A stretch of DNA of 64,000 bases from Shimia marina (lineage in GTDB: Bacteria; Pseudomonadota; Alphaproteobacteria; Rhodobacterales; Rhodobacteraceae): NCBI RefSeq assembly GCF_001458175.1, contig NZ_CYPW01000006.1, positions 232,285 to 296,284 on the forward strand, written 5' to 3'. The notes under the pieces were generated by a model that was given only the letters and a program-made list of their open reading frames with translations, was not told the DNA's origin and searched no databases. Positions 54,768 to 63,951 of this stretch are shown here, one piece after another; the first letter of the stretch is position 1; each line of letters opens with the position of its first letter. A program made the position numbers and the translations under genes.

Positions 54768-55613
54768 GTGATAGGCAAAATCATTGGCGCGGGCACGCGT
54801 GCAAGTCTTGTGGCGTTGTTATTTGCGCTTCCCGCTGTGGTACTGCCCTCTGTCAGCGCTGACGCCATTCAGATCATGCTGCTCTTTGCCCTGTTTTCAG
54901 CATGCCTCGTCTTCATCGAATATGCCACCAGCGCACCTTCCATTCTGGAATTTCGCTACGCGCCGCCCTTCAACCGCCTGCGCTTTCTGGCGATTTTCTT
55001 CACGGTCTTTGCCCTCTCAGTGATCGCACGCGGAGAGCTGGCCCCAAATGCCTTCACGGCTTTCTTACATGCGCTTGGCATCATTGTGGGAGATGTGATC
55101 GACTTCCCCTATTCACCTGTGCGCCTGATGGTGATCATGCTGCCAGAGAACGCCACGCCAGAGCTGATCCGCGAAGTGCGCACGGCCTCCGGCCTCAGCT
55201 ACCTGATTTCTATGATCACTTTGGCGGTGTTTTATTTCTTCGTGCGCATTCTCGAATGGCCCGCCCGCAATGGGGCCTTTAACGTCTGGGTCAATCTCCC
55301 GCTCTTTGATCCGACGGCTGGCGGTGATGTGCTGCCACGCCTGCAACGGGATGGCCGCCTTAACATTGCGTTAGGATTTCTTATGCCATTCTTAATCCCG
55401 GCGATCATTCAGATGATGTCGGACCTGATTGATCCCATCTATCTGTCTGATCCTTTGACAATGATCTGGACAATCAGCGCATGGGCTTTCATTCCGGCCA
55501 GCATGATCATGCGCGGCATGGCAATGACCCGCGTCGCCACAATGATCGACGAAAACCGCCGTCGCGCTTATGCGGCGTCACGCGGCATGCATCCAGCCTC
55601 TTCCACGGCCTGA
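54768..55613 (+). CDS. hypothetical membrane protein
   Basis: Predicted inner membrane protein of 281 aa that I cannot assign to a named family. Hydrophobic segments at about residues 9-30, 34-55, 77-95, 154-178, 203-225 and 240-255. The GTG start gives VIGKIIGAGTRASL, following AAAGGG; an ATG 99 bp upstream (54669) is possible but adds an Arg-rich stretch with no similarity to a signal. It ends inside the start region of the next gene and is probably co-translated with it. Confidence 0.7.
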   Translation: MIGKIIGAGTRASLVALLFALPAVVLPSVSADAIQIMLLFALFSACLVFIEYATSAPSILEFRYAPPFNRLRFLAIFFTVFALSVIARGELAPNAFTAFLHALGIIVGDVIDFPYSPVRLMVIMLPENATPELIREVRTASGLSYLISMITLAVFYFFVRILEWPARNGAFNVWVNLPLFDPTAGGDVLPRLQRDGRLNIALGFLMPFLIPAIIQMMSDLIDPIYLSDPLTMIWTISAWAFIPASMIMRGMAMTRVATMIDENRRRAYAASRGMHPASSTA

Positions 55614-56635
55614 TTGTCCTGCTGGCCCTCTTCTGGGCGGCCACGCAGCTACAAGCGCAGACTTTGCGGATCGCCACCTATGACGTGGAATTGTCACGCA
55701 AGGGCCCCGGTCTCATGCTGCGCGACATTCAGCGTGGCACACCGCAAGTGCAGGCCATCACGCAAGTTGTCGACCACATCGCGCCAGACATTCTCTTTTT
55801 GCAAGGCGTCGATTACGACGCCGACTTGCTTGGCCTGACCGCCCTGCGCGACCACTTCGCAACACAGGGCATAATATACCCGCATCTCTTTGCCCTGCCC
55901 CCCAACACCGGCCTACCAACGGACGTGGATCTGAATGGGGATGGCATCCGTCACCGCGCAGCAGACGCACAGGGATACGGCAAATTCCGAGGCGCGGGGG
56001 GCATGGCCCTCTTGTCAAAATGGCCCATTACCCTGCAACGGGACTTCACCACGCTGCTCTGGAAAGAGATGCCTGACGCTCAATTGCCCAGCCTGAATGG
56101 TGCCCCTTTCCCCTCCCAAGAAGCGCAAGACATCCAGAGGCTCTCCTCCACCGGCCATTGGGTTGTGACCGTCACGGCCCCCGACGGCCCCATCTCGCTC
56201 CTGCTGTTTGCCGCCGGTCCCCCCGTCTTTGACGGCCCCGAGGATCGCAATGGACTGCGCAACGCAGATGAAATCCGGCTCTGGGCGCAATTTCTTGACG
56301 GCAAACTCGGACCACTGCCAGACACACCGCTGGTCTTGCTGGGAGGTGCAAACCTCGATCCCACCTATGGCGAAGGCCGTCACGCCGCCATTCACGCCCT
56401 CCTCACACATCCGCGCCTGCAAGACCCCCTCGCCACCGCGGGTCCAACAGTGGATTGGCGGGATCCCACTCCGGGCGATCTGCGTGTGGACTACCTCTTG
56501 CCAAGCCGTGACATCACCGTGTCCAAAGCCGGTGTTTTCTGGCCCAAGCCCCCCGCACCGCTCTCAGAGCGCCTGTCCGTCAACGGGACAATTGCCAGCC
56601 GTCATCACATCGTTTGGGCGGACATCCAATTTTGA
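55481..56635 (+). CDS. endonuclease/exonuclease/phosphatase family protein, exported
   Basis: EEP-fold protein of up to 384 aa. A hydrophobic signal (LIVLLALFWAATQLQAQ, about residues 44-60 from this start) is followed by LRIATYDVELSRKG. The usual LQE is LQG in ILFLQGVDYD, and LGGANLDPTYGEG, RVDYLLPS and ASRHHIVWAD are the later EEP motifs. So the metal-binding Glu of active nucleases is not obvious. The only in-frame ATG gives a 133-bp overlap with the previous gene; no GTG or TTG lies closer to the signal sequence. A secreted phosphatase-like role is plausible. Confidence 0.8.
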   Translation: MGFHSGQHDHARHGNDPRRHNDRRKPPSRLCGVTRHASSLFHGLIVLLALFWAATQLQAQTLRIATYDVELSRKGPGLMLRDIQRGTPQVQAITQVVDHIAPDILFLQGVDYDADLLGLTALRDHFATQGIIYPHLFALPPNTGLPTDVDLNGDGIRHRAADAQGYGKFRGAGGMALLSKWPITLQRDFTTLLWKEMPDAQLPSLNGAPFPSQEAQDIQRLSSTGHWVVTVTAPDGPISLLLFAAGPPVFDGPEDRNGLRNADEIRLWAQFLDGKLGPLPDTPLVLLGGANLDPTYGEGRHAAIHALLTHPRLQDPLATAGPTVDWRDPTPGDLRVDYLLPSRDITVSKAGVFWPKPPAPLSERLSVNGTIASRHHIVWADIQF

Positions 56636-56726
56636 GGAAGCCCCGCGTCAAACCCCCTTGTTTCTTGATCTTTGCCCGCTCACTCGCTAACCCGTAGCCA
56701 ACCAATTTGATCAAGGACGGACCCCC

Positions 56727-57830
56727 ATGAGCAACCCTTCGCTTCTCATCCTCGCCGGTGACGGCATCGGCCCCGAAGTCATGACCGAAGTGCAGCGCAT
56801 TATCGGCTGGTTTGGCGACAAGCGCGGCTTGAAATTTGACGTGAGCGAAGATCTCGTGGGCGGTGCGGCCTATGACAAACACGGCGTGCCGCTGCATGAC
56901 GACACGATGGCCAAAGCACAGGAAGTGGACGCGGTTCTGCTCGGTGCCGTGGGCGGGCCAAAATACGACGATCTGGATTTTTCTGTGAAACCAGAGCGCG
57001 GCCTGCTGCGCCTGCGCAAAGAGATGGATCTGTTTGCCAACCTGCGCCCGGCGCAATGCTTTGACGCGCTGGCGGATTTCTCCTCCCTGAAAACTCACAT
57101 CGTCTCCGGCCTCGACATCATGATCGTGCGCGAGCTCACTGGCGGTGTCTACTTCGGCGAGCCACGCGGCATCTTCGAAGAAGGCAACGAGCGTGTGGGC
57201 ATCAACACCCAGCGCTACACCGAAAGCGAGATTGAACGCGGCGCACGCGCAGCGTTTGAGCTGGCGATGGTGCGCGACAAACGTCTCTGCTCCATGGAAA
57301 AAGCCAATGTGATGGAAAGCGGCATCCTGTGGCGTGAGGTGGTCAACGAAGTGGCCAAAGACTACCCGGAAGTCGAACTTTCCCACATGTATGCCGACAA
57401 CGGCGCGATGCAGCTGGTGCGCGCGCCCAAGCAGTTTGACGTGATCTACACCGACAACCTGTTTGGCGACATCCTGTCTGATTGTGCTGCAATGCTGACC
57501 GGCTCTCTGGGCATGCTGCCTTCCGCCTCCCTTGGCGCGCCAATGGACAACGGTCGCCCGAAGGCGCTTTATGAGCCGGTACACGGTTCCGCACCCGACA
57601 TCGCAGGTCAAGGCAAAGCCAACCCCTGTGCCTGTGTGCTCTCCTTCGCGATGGCGCTGCGCTATTCCTTCAACGAAGGCGCGGAAGCGGATCGTCTGGA
57701 AGCGGCCGTGGAAAAAGTATTGGCCGACGGCGTGCGCACCGCAGATTTGATGCAATCCGAAGGCGAAACCCCTGTCTCCACATCCGAGATGGGTGACGCC
57801 CTTCTGGCCGCACTGGACGCCAGCCTGTAA
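56727..57830 (+). CDS. leuB: 3-isopropylmalate dehydrogenase
   Basis: Cytosolic NAD-dependent oxidative decarboxylase of leucine synthesis, 367 aa. N-terminus [14 protein letters not shown], the substrate-binding Arg region [35 protein letters not shown], the metal-binding Asp in [17 protein letters not shown] and the cofactor region [18 protein letters not shown] are all present. CAAGGACGG precedes the ATG. It follows an unrelated EEP gene by 91 bp and is separated from leuCD by about 4 kb, so it is expressed from its own or the EEP promoter. A strong terminator follows. Confidence 0.98.
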   Translation: MSNPSLLILAGDGIGPEVMTEVQRIIGWFGDKRGLKFDVSEDLVGGAAYDKHGVPLHDDTMAKAQEVDAVLLGAVGGPKYDDLDFSVKPERGLLRLRKEMDLFANLRPAQCFDALADFSSLKTHIVSGLDIMIVRELTGGVYFGEPRGIFEEGNERVGINTQRYTESEIERGARAAFELAMVRDKRLCSMEKANVMESGILWREVVNEVAKDYPEVELSHMYADNGAMQLVRAPKQFDVIYTDNLFGDILSDCAAMLTGSLGMLPSASLGAPMDNGRPKALYEPVHGSAPDIAGQGKANPCACVLSFAMALRYSFNEGAEADRLEAAVEKVLADGVRTADLMQSEGETPVSTSEMGDALLAALDASL

Positions 57831-57847
57831 GGCAAATCCACAATACA

Positions 57848-57885
57848 GAAAAAAGGCACCTTTTTTGCAAAGGTGCCTTTTTTAT
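57848..57885. terminator. bidirectional terminator between leuB and the Lrp gene
   Basis: AAAGGCACCTT/AAGGTGCCTTT stem flanked by A-tract on the left and TTTTTTA on the right. It works in both directions, ending leuB and the convergent Lrp-type gene. Confidence 0.93.
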
Positions 57886-57902
57886 TGCTACGGCACGGCC
57901 CG

Positions 57903-58346
57903 CTAAAAAGGCGGTGGACGCATGCGAACAGGGCTCGATTTCACCACCGAAGTGTGGGTTGTCGCCATACGGCTGAAGCGCTCCAGCAATGGATCAAGCT
58001 CTTCAATGGTTTTGAGCAGGATACGAGCCACAAACCCGTCCTCTCCGGTCACCTTATCACACTGTACAATCCGCTCTGTGAGCTGAATTTCTTGCTCCAG
58101 AATATGACGCTTACCAGGCAAGGGACGAAATCTTACCACCGCTTCCAGCGTATACCCTAAAGCAGTTGGCGCCAGTTCCACAGTAAACCCCTGAACAACA
58201 CCCAAGTCCTGCAAGCGGCGCACGCGATCCCGCACGGTTGGTGCAGACACTCCCGCCTCTTCTGCCAACTCCTTCCAGCTCACACGCGCGTCTTGCAGCA
58301 AGGCCTTCAGGATCTGACGATCCAACATATCCAAGCCATTTTCCAT
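57903..58346 (-). CDS. Lrp/AsnC family transcriptional regulator
   Basis: Amino-acid-responsive regulator of 147 aa. The N-terminal helix-turn-helix is LDRQILKALLQDARVSWKEL followed by EEAGVSAPTVRDRVRRL. The C-terminal RAM domain carries VVRFRPLPGKRHILEQEIQ and GEDGFVARILLKTIEEL. The ATG at 58346 gives MENGLDML; the frame extends further but upstream residues are atypical. Its divergent neighbour is a LysE exporter, an arrangement like LrpA/LysE or BrnFE pairs in which the regulator activates the exporter on amino acid excess. Confidence 0.92.
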   Translation of the reverse strand: MENGLDMLDRQILKALLQDARVSWKELAEEAGVSAPTVRDRVRRLQDLGVVQGFTVELAPTALGYTLEAVVRFRPLPGKRHILEQEIQLTERIVQCDKVTGEDGFVARILLKTIEELDPLLERFSRMATTHTSVVKSSPVRMRPPPF

Positions 58347-58464
58347 TCTGTTACACATACGCCAACTCATCCACGAAATCAAAAATCCATACTGCACTTT
58401 ACCTTACAAAACACGGACACAGATCCAATTCACCCCCCTATTCTTTGCACAAAAAGGGGGTCTT

Positions 58465-59082
58465 ATGACTTGGGAAATATGGATGTCATTTGCTTGGGTA
58501 TCTGCGGCAAACATTGTCACACCCGGACCGGCAAACATGAACACACTGCGCCGCGCCGTTCAACTCGGGGGATGGCAAGTGATCCCTACGATCATGGGCA
58601 ATGCTCTAGGGCTGGCAATCGGTGGCTTCATTACGGCCTACGGCGTTGCCGCATTGGTATTGTCATCACCGCCACTGTGGGCACTGCTAAATTACACAGG
58701 TGTGGCCTATCTCGTCTGGCTGGGTCTCAAATTGCTGTGCGCTCCCAGAGATGCAGACCTGCGAGAGGACAATGTAAGCACGCAAATGCCCCGCAAACTC
58801 TTTATAGAAGGCCTGCTTTTGGCTCTCACAAACCCCAAAGCGCTTTTATTTTATGTCGCGCTTTTCCCACAGGTCATGCAGCCCATCTCACCAGTCGGCC
58901 CTCAGGCGGCACTGCTTGTCAGCACATACTGTGGCCTCTCCATAATGTCACTCAGTCTTTACGCTACATTTGCCAACAGTCTGCGCGCTTTTTTTGCCAC
59001 CCCCACTCATTATCAAAGGTTCCGACAAGGTTCAGGTGTGATTTTAATCACCTTCGCTCTCAACCTTGTTTCTTGGGCATAG
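58465..59082 (+). CDS. LysE/RhtB family amino acid exporter
   Basis: Membrane exporter of 205 aa with about six hydrophobic segments. The family start region MSFAWVSAANIVTPGPANMNTLRRAVQLGG is recognisable, and LFIEGLLLALTNPKALLFYV (about residues 112-131) is the second signature. GGGGGT precedes the ATG. Divergent from an Lrp-type regulator across 118 bp, which probably controls it. Substrate is likely a neutral or branched-chain amino acid or threonine; not determinable by eye. Confidence 0.92.
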   Translation: MTWEIWMSFAWVSAANIVTPGPANMNTLRRAVQLGGWQVIPTIMGNALGLAIGGFITAYGVAALVLSSPPLWALLNYTGVAYLVWLGLKLLCAPRDADLREDNVSTQMPRKLFIEGLLLALTNPKALLFYVALFPQVMQPISPVGPQAALLVSTYCGLSIMSLSLYATFANSLRAFFATPTHYQRFRQGSGVILITFALNLVSWA

Positions 59083-59125
59083 AACCAAGCCCTAAAGTGC
59101 CTCACTAAAAATCAGCGCGGCCGTC

Positions 59126-59788
59126 CTACCGTATCGATGGCCGCGGATTTTTGCGCCCGTGGCTGTAGATCGACTTGACGCTCCATTCCACCGCACGGCG
59201 CATCGCTTTGCCAAGCGCCGTGTCAAAAGCCTGCACGATATCATCCATGTCATCACTCGGAGAGCTCGCAATACGCTCAAAAGTCTTGGAGCCGATAATA
59301 TGGTCGTCAAAGGCATCCACGATCTTGATGTTGAGCATCACATGCACCTCAAGCGCCTGGCTCTCGCTGTCCGCTTTCGGCAGGCGCGCCTGAAATTCGC
59401 GCAGGTCCGTCACGATCATGTAGTCCGGGCGCAGCCCCACAGAAGAGCGTCCAACAGCAGAGACCCTATCGCTGTTTTCAAAGCTCTCAATCAACAGCGT
59501 CTGAAGCATGACAGGTGCCCGATCCACCCAGCGCGCACGCGGCAGATATTCAAACCGATAAGGCGTCGGCTGCACCGCCACCTGATCAGTGTTCACCGCA
59601 GAAGACGCCGTTGGTTCTTCGACAGAAATCTGCTGGCTCAAACGGGGCAGCTTGCTGTCAAAGGTGCTCTTGGGGGTGAGCGTATAAAGGTCCGTTGGCG
59701 CCGTGGCCCGGTTGATCGTGCCGATTCCAGTGCATCCAGACACTGCCAAAGCCCCGGCCAGAAAAACAAAAGACATCCATCTCATCAT
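59126..59788 (-). CDS. ABC-type transport auxiliary lipoprotein
   Basis: Outer-membrane-directed lipoprotein of 220 aa in the ABC_trans_aux (PqiC-like) family. Lipobox LAVSGC (Cys at residue 19 or 18). The DUF330-like domain follows, with LYTLTPKSTFDSKLP, YEFLPRARWVDRAP-like strand and RAVEWSVKSIY near the end. It starts in a 4-bp overlap with the MCE gene (ATGA) and closes the Mla-type operon. It probably links the MCE protein to the outer membrane. Confidence 0.9.
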   Translation of the reverse strand: MMRWMSFVFLAGALAVSGCTGIGTINRATAPTDLYTLTPKSTFDSKLPRLSQQISVEEPTASSAVNTDQVAVQPTPYRFEYLPRARWVDRAPVMLQTLLIESFENSDRVSAVGRSSVGLRPDYMIVTDLREFQARLPKADSESQALEVHVMLNIKIVDAFDDHIIGSKTFERIASSPSDDMDDIVQAFDTALGKAMRRAVEWSVKSIYSHGRKNPRPSIR

Positions 59789-61899
59789 CGGCTGAACTCC
59801 GAGCCTTGCGTACCTAAGAGAAAGCGCGCCGGATCCCGGCGGATGCGCTCCACCAGCCGATCCAGATTGCGCACGAGGAACCGCGCCTCTTCAACGAAAC
59901 GCACGGTCTCCGGCAGCCCCAGACGCAGAAACTCTGACATCTGCCGTTCATTCTGCGTGACCACCGTTTCCACCGTCCCAATCAGATTGGAGGCCGAGGC
60001 CGAGGCCGCGCGCACGTCACTGGCCGCCACCTCAATATCACCGGTCACACTGTCCACCGCTGTGGCCACAGCCGCCACCGCACCGCCAATATCGTCAACA
60101 ATCTGATCCACATCTTCATCCAGAATGCGGTTCACGCCGCTGAAGGTCTCTCCCGCCGTCGACAGGGTGACATCCGCAGCTTCCATTGCTTGGTAGATGG
60201 CTTCCAAAGTCGCATTAGAGCGCTGAAACGTATCTGTGGCCGCCAGCAACGCGGCGCTGCCCTGCTCTGAAAGCACATCTAGATCGCCCTTGGCACTTAC
60301 TGCCAGCGCGTCAATGTTGCCGATCATATCATTGGCAGACTGCGCCGCGGCACTGATGTCTGCCACCACCGAAGGCAGGTTTTCATCCACCGTGCTGCGA
60401 ATGGTATCGAGCGCCGCACGCGCGCTTTCTGCTGCCGCCTCCGCATCCGCTACAAACTCCGTGCCCCCCCCTTCGATCAACAGGGTCACGCTGTCTGCGG
60501 TGGCATCCAATGAGCGCATCATCTCGTCGGTCAACTCAAGTGTTTCATTGAACTCCGCCAGCGTGCCGCGCGCCTCAACCAGGCGCGCCGTGGCCGTTTC
60601 AAGCATCTCCGCCCCCTGCGCGGTCAGAGCCTGCACACCGCTTTCAATCGACACCAGCGTGTCATTTGCCTGATCCACCAGTGGAGACACCTTTGTAGTC
60701 GCCAGCGTGCGCACGTTGCTCAGGGTCTCTGTGGCCTCTGTGGCCAGAGGCTGAATATCCGCCGTCATCAGCGTCGTGGCCGTATCAGATGCCGTGCGCA
60801 CCGCATTCAAGGTCTGCGTCGCCGCATCGGTGGCCGTTTCAAAGGAGGCAATCGCCGCCTCCGACTGCGCCACCCGCGCCTGCACCTGCGCCCCCACATC
60901 CTCATAGCGCGCCATGAGGCCAGAGGCATCCGTGCCCACCTGCGCCACCTGCGTCTCAATCACCTCAGCTGTGTCCTGCACCTGTTGCACAAGGGCCGGC
61001 AGACGCTCTTCGATCAAAGCCTGCGCCGATTGTATCGCCGACAGAGCCGAAGGCTCCAGAACCGTCACCACATTTTCCAGCGCGGCGGCGGCATCCGCCC
61101 CTCGGGTGATAAAATCCTTCAACTCCTGCTGCATCAGCCCGTCCGCAGTGGCAAAGGCGCTTTCCGCATTGGTCAAAGTGCCCTCTGTCCGCTCGGCGGC
61201 CTCCTTGATGGACCCCAGCGCAGATGTGGCTTCCTCCAGGGTGACTTCCGCCGTATCTGACAGCTGCTCCAAGCGCCCGGTAAAGGCGGCGATCTCCCGC
61301 GCCGCGCTGCCCACATCATCGGAGAGTTCTTCAAACTCCGCCAGCGTCCGATCCAACCGGCCTGAAGCGCTGGCAAGATTGCCAAGCAACTCATTCACCG
61401 CAGCGGTGTTTTCTGCACTGACAACACCTTGGAGGTTTTCCAGAAGGCCAATCGCCTTCTCCATCAACTCCGGCGCGCCTTCGACCACCGATTGCAGCGC
61501 GCTTTTTTCCGTGGTGATCTCCCCAAGCTCTGGCAAAGCCTGCGCCGTAGCGGATCCGCCGGACAAAGCCACAAAGCTCACCCCGGTCACCCCCTGCCCC
61601 TGCAGCTTGGCAATCGTATCGGTCTTCACCGGCGTATCCGCAGCCACCTCGATGCGCACCCGCACCTTTGACGGATCCGCGTCATCCAGCTCCAGCATCA
61701 CTACCTGCCCAACGGGCAGACCGTTGTAGCGCACCGCGCCAGCGGTCCCCAATCCACTCACATTGTCAAAAAGCACATCATAATAAGCGTATTGCCGCTC
61801 CAGATCGATTTTGGCCAACCACAGCACAAAACCGAAGGATCCGATCAACCCGACCAGCGCAAAGATCCCGATCAACAGGTAATTGGCCCGTGTCTCCAT
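59785..61899 (-). CDS. MlaD family MCE protein with very long helical tail
   Basis: Lipid-carrying MCE protein of 704 aa. One N-terminal membrane helix (LLIGIFALVGLIGSFGFVLW, about residues 8-27) is followed by one MCE domain (about 40-118, with VRYNGLPVGQVVMLEL and GQGVTGVSFVALSGG). The remaining 560 residues are Ala/Ser/Thr-rich heptad-like helix with repeated TxxAxxxLxxI patterns. E. coli MlaD has 183 residues, so the tail could build a long tube across the periplasm, as in PqiB or LetB-like systems. Coupled to the lipoprotein gene by a 4-bp overlap and 3 bp from the ATPase gene. Confidence 0.93.
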   Translation of the reverse strand: METRANYLLIGIFALVGLIGSFGFVLWLAKIDLERQYAYYDVLFDNVSGLGTAGAVRYNGLPVGQVVMLELDDADPSKVRVRIEVAADTPVKTDTIAKLQGQGVTGVSFVALSGGSATAQALPELGEITTEKSALQSVVEGAPELMEKAIGLLENLQGVVSAENTAAVNELLGNLASASGRLDRTLAEFEELSDDVGSAAREIAAFTGRLEQLSDTAEVTLEEATSALGSIKEAAERTEGTLTNAESAFATADGLMQQELKDFITRGADAAAALENVVTVLEPSALSAIQSAQALIEERLPALVQQVQDTAEVIETQVAQVGTDASGLMARYEDVGAQVQARVAQSEAAIASFETATDAATQTLNAVRTASDTATTLMTADIQPLATEATETLSNVRTLATTKVSPLVDQANDTLVSIESGVQALTAQGAEMLETATARLVEARGTLAEFNETLELTDEMMRSLDATADSVTLLIEGGGTEFVADAEAAAESARAALDTIRSTVDENLPSVVADISAAAQSANDMIGNIDALAVSAKGDLDVLSEQGSAALLAATDTFQRSNATLEAIYQAMEAADVTLSTAGETFSGVNRILDEDVDQIVDDIGGAVAAVATAVDSVTGDIEVAASDVRAASASASNLIGTVETVVTQNERQMSEFLRLGLPETVRFVEEARFLVRNLDRLVERIRRDPARFLLGTQGSEFSR

Positions 61900-61902
61900 G
61901 AC

Positions 61903-62700
61903 TTATTGGCTCCCGCTTTTCTTGACCTGCGCGGCCCGCGCCCTTGGGCCAGTGAAATATTCCTGCACCCAGGGATGATCGACATCTGTCATGGTTTCTA
62001 TCGGACCTTCCACCAGAACGCGCTTTTCGGCAAGCACTGCAATACGATCACAAATGGCATACAGGCTGTCCAGATCATGTGTCACCATGAAAACCGTAAT
62101 GCCCAAAGCGCGTTGCAATTCACCAATCAAATCATCGTAGGCTGCGGCTCCGATAGGATCGAGCCCGGCCGTCGGCTCATCCAAAAACACAATCTGCGGA
62201 TCCAAGGCCAAAGCCCGCGCCAGCGCGGCACGCTTGCGCATCCCCCCTGACAGCTCACTGGGCAGCTTATCACAGGCCAGATGCGGCAGACCAACAAGAC
62301 TGATTTTGAGCCCCCCCAGCTCTTTCATCAGATTGGTGGACAGCTTCAGGTGCTCCCGCATCGGAGCCATGACATTTTGCAGCACCGTCAGCGCAGAAAA
62401 CAAAGCCCCATCCTGAAAGGCCACGCCCCAGCGTGTCTCCACCTGTCGCCGCTCTTCCTCTGGGGCCGTCAGAACATTCGTACCCAGCACTTCAATGCTG
62501 CCAGCAGCAGGCTGATTAAGGCCAACAATCGTGCGCAACAGAACCGATTTGCCTGTCCCCGATCCTCCAACGATCCCCAAGACCTCGCCGCGCCAGACAT
62601 CCAGATCCAGATTGTCATGCACCACCTGCGGGCCAAATTGATTGCGCAGACCCCGCACCTTGATCACCGCGTCCCGTTGGGATGTCTCCACCATGCTCAC
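61903..62700 (-). CDS. MlaF-type ABC transporter ATP-binding protein
   Basis: Cytosolic ATPase of a phospholipid transport complex, 265 aa. Walker A GGSGTGKS (residues 45-52), signature LSGGMRKRAALARAL, Walker B IVFLDEPTAGLD, H-loop FMVTHDLDSLY. It starts with GTG in a GTGA overlap with the permease gene (an ATG two codons later is an alternative) and lies 3 bp before the MCE gene. In E. coli the counterpart moves glycerophospholipids between membranes to keep outer membrane asymmetry. Confidence 0.95.
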   Translation of the reverse strand: MSMVETSQRDAVIKVRGLRNQFGPQVVHDNLDLDVWRGEVLGIVGGSGTGKSVLLRTIVGLNQPAAGSIEVLGTNVLTAPEEERRQVETRWGVAFQDGALFSALTVLQNVMAPMREHLKLSTNLMKELGGLKISLVGLPHLACDKLPSELSGGMRKRAALARALALDPQIVFLDEPTAGLDPIGAAAYDDLIGELQRALGITVFMVTHDLDSLYAICDRIAVLAEKRVLVEGPIETMTDVDHPWVQEYFTGPRARAAQVKKSGSQ

Positions 62701-63836
62701 ACCCCCAAATCGGCAAAGAAAATCGAAAACAAAGCGTCCAGCGCAATCACAAGAAAAATGCCCTGCACCACACTCGATGTGGTGCGCCGCCCCACAGAGG
62801 TGGAGCTGCCCTGCACCTGAAACGCCTGCCAGCAGGCCACAACCCCGATCACAAGCGCAAAAAACGGCGCTTTGACCATGCCCACAATCAAATGCTTCAC
62901 ATCCGTGTTTTCATGCAGGCGTGTGATGAACATGCCCGGACTGACATCAAGGCTGACCCAGCTCATCAAGGCCCCGCCAAACAAGCCAAAAAGATTGGCG
63001 ACAAACCCCAAGAGCGGCAGCATCACCAGAAGCGCCAGAACACGCGGAACCACGAGCACTTTGATCGGATCCAGTCCGAGGGTCTGCATCGCATCAATTT
63101 CCTGCTGCACCTTCATGGATCCAACAGAGGCCGTAAACGCCGATCCAGACCGGCCCGCCACAATGATCGCTGTCAACAGAATGCCCAGTTCGCGCAAAAC
63201 CGAAATCGAGATCAGCTCCACAACAAAAACTTCGGCACCAAACTGTTGCAGCTGGCTGGCCCCCTGAAAGCCAAGCACCACACCAATCAGAAACCCCATC
63301 AGGGCCACAATCGGCACCGCGCTGAAACCAACGTCTTGCATATGGGTCACCAAAGACGCCCAGCGCAGCTTGTGTGGCTGCATCAGGGCCCCCGCGATTC
63401 CGGCAAGCACCTGCCCCAGAAAACTGATCAGAGAAAGCGCCGCGCGATATCCTGCCACGGCTGTCTTGCCCAATTGCTCGACCCATGCCCAGCGGCCCAG
63501 CGCCACCACCTCATGCATCTCGCTTTCAAACGCGGCCTGCGTGACGGTCTCAATCAGCGCGATATGGTCAGGCGCACCACCAGAAAGCGTGACCTCTCCC
63601 CCGGCTTCCGCAACCCGTTTGCGCAGCTGCGACACCATCCAGGCCCCGCCAGTGTCAATCCCGGTCAATCCCTCCAGCTCGATCCGAACAGCCCCCGTCA
63701 GAGCCTGTGCCTTCGCGAAGCTATGTTCCAAAGAGCCAAGATGCGCTGTTACCAAATCACCAGACAGCTGCACCACCTTCACACCGGCATCATCGCGCAG
63801 CTCAAGATGCGGTTCATCCACGCCCATACGCGTCAC
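62697..63836 (-). CDS. MlaE-type permease with N-terminal STAS domain
   Basis: Permease of 379 aa. Residues 1-100 are a STAS domain (LSGDLVTAHLGSLEHSF, LEGLTGIDTGGAWMVSQL) that in E. coli is a separate protein, MlaB. Residues about 125-375 are the MlaE membrane domain with GFLIGVVLGFQGASQLQQFG, LITAIIVAGRSGSAFTA-type loop and the conserved EIDAMQTLGLDPIKVLVVPR. GTG at 63836 or ATG at 63827 starts it; neither has a strong ribosome binding site. It heads the operon STAS-MlaE, MlaF, MlaD, lipoprotein. Confidence 0.93.
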   Translation of the reverse strand: MTRMGVDEPHLELRDDAGVKVVQLSGDLVTAHLGSLEHSFAKAQALTGAVRIELEGLTGIDTGGAWMVSQLRKRVAEAGGEVTLSGGAPDHIALIETVTQAAFESEMHEVVALGRWAWVEQLGKTAVAGYRAALSLISFLGQVLAGIAGALMQPHKLRWASLVTHMQDVGFSAVPIVALMGFLIGVVLGFQGASQLQQFGAEVFVVELISISVLRELGILLTAIIVAGRSGSAFTASVGSMKVQQEIDAMQTLGLDPIKVLVVPRVLALLVMLPLLGFVANLFGLFGGALMSWVSLDVSPGMFITRLHENTDVKHLIVGMVKAPFFALVIGVVACWQAFQVQGSSTSVGRRTTSSVVQGIFLVIALDALFSIFFADLGV

Positions 63837-63951
63837 AACCGAGGTGCCAGAAAAAGGGGAAGGACAAAGCGCATTCTGCTCTCAACTACGGGGGTCCAGA
63901 AATTTCATACAAAACCTAACAAACAGTAGTGGATGGTAAAAGCCAATGCTC

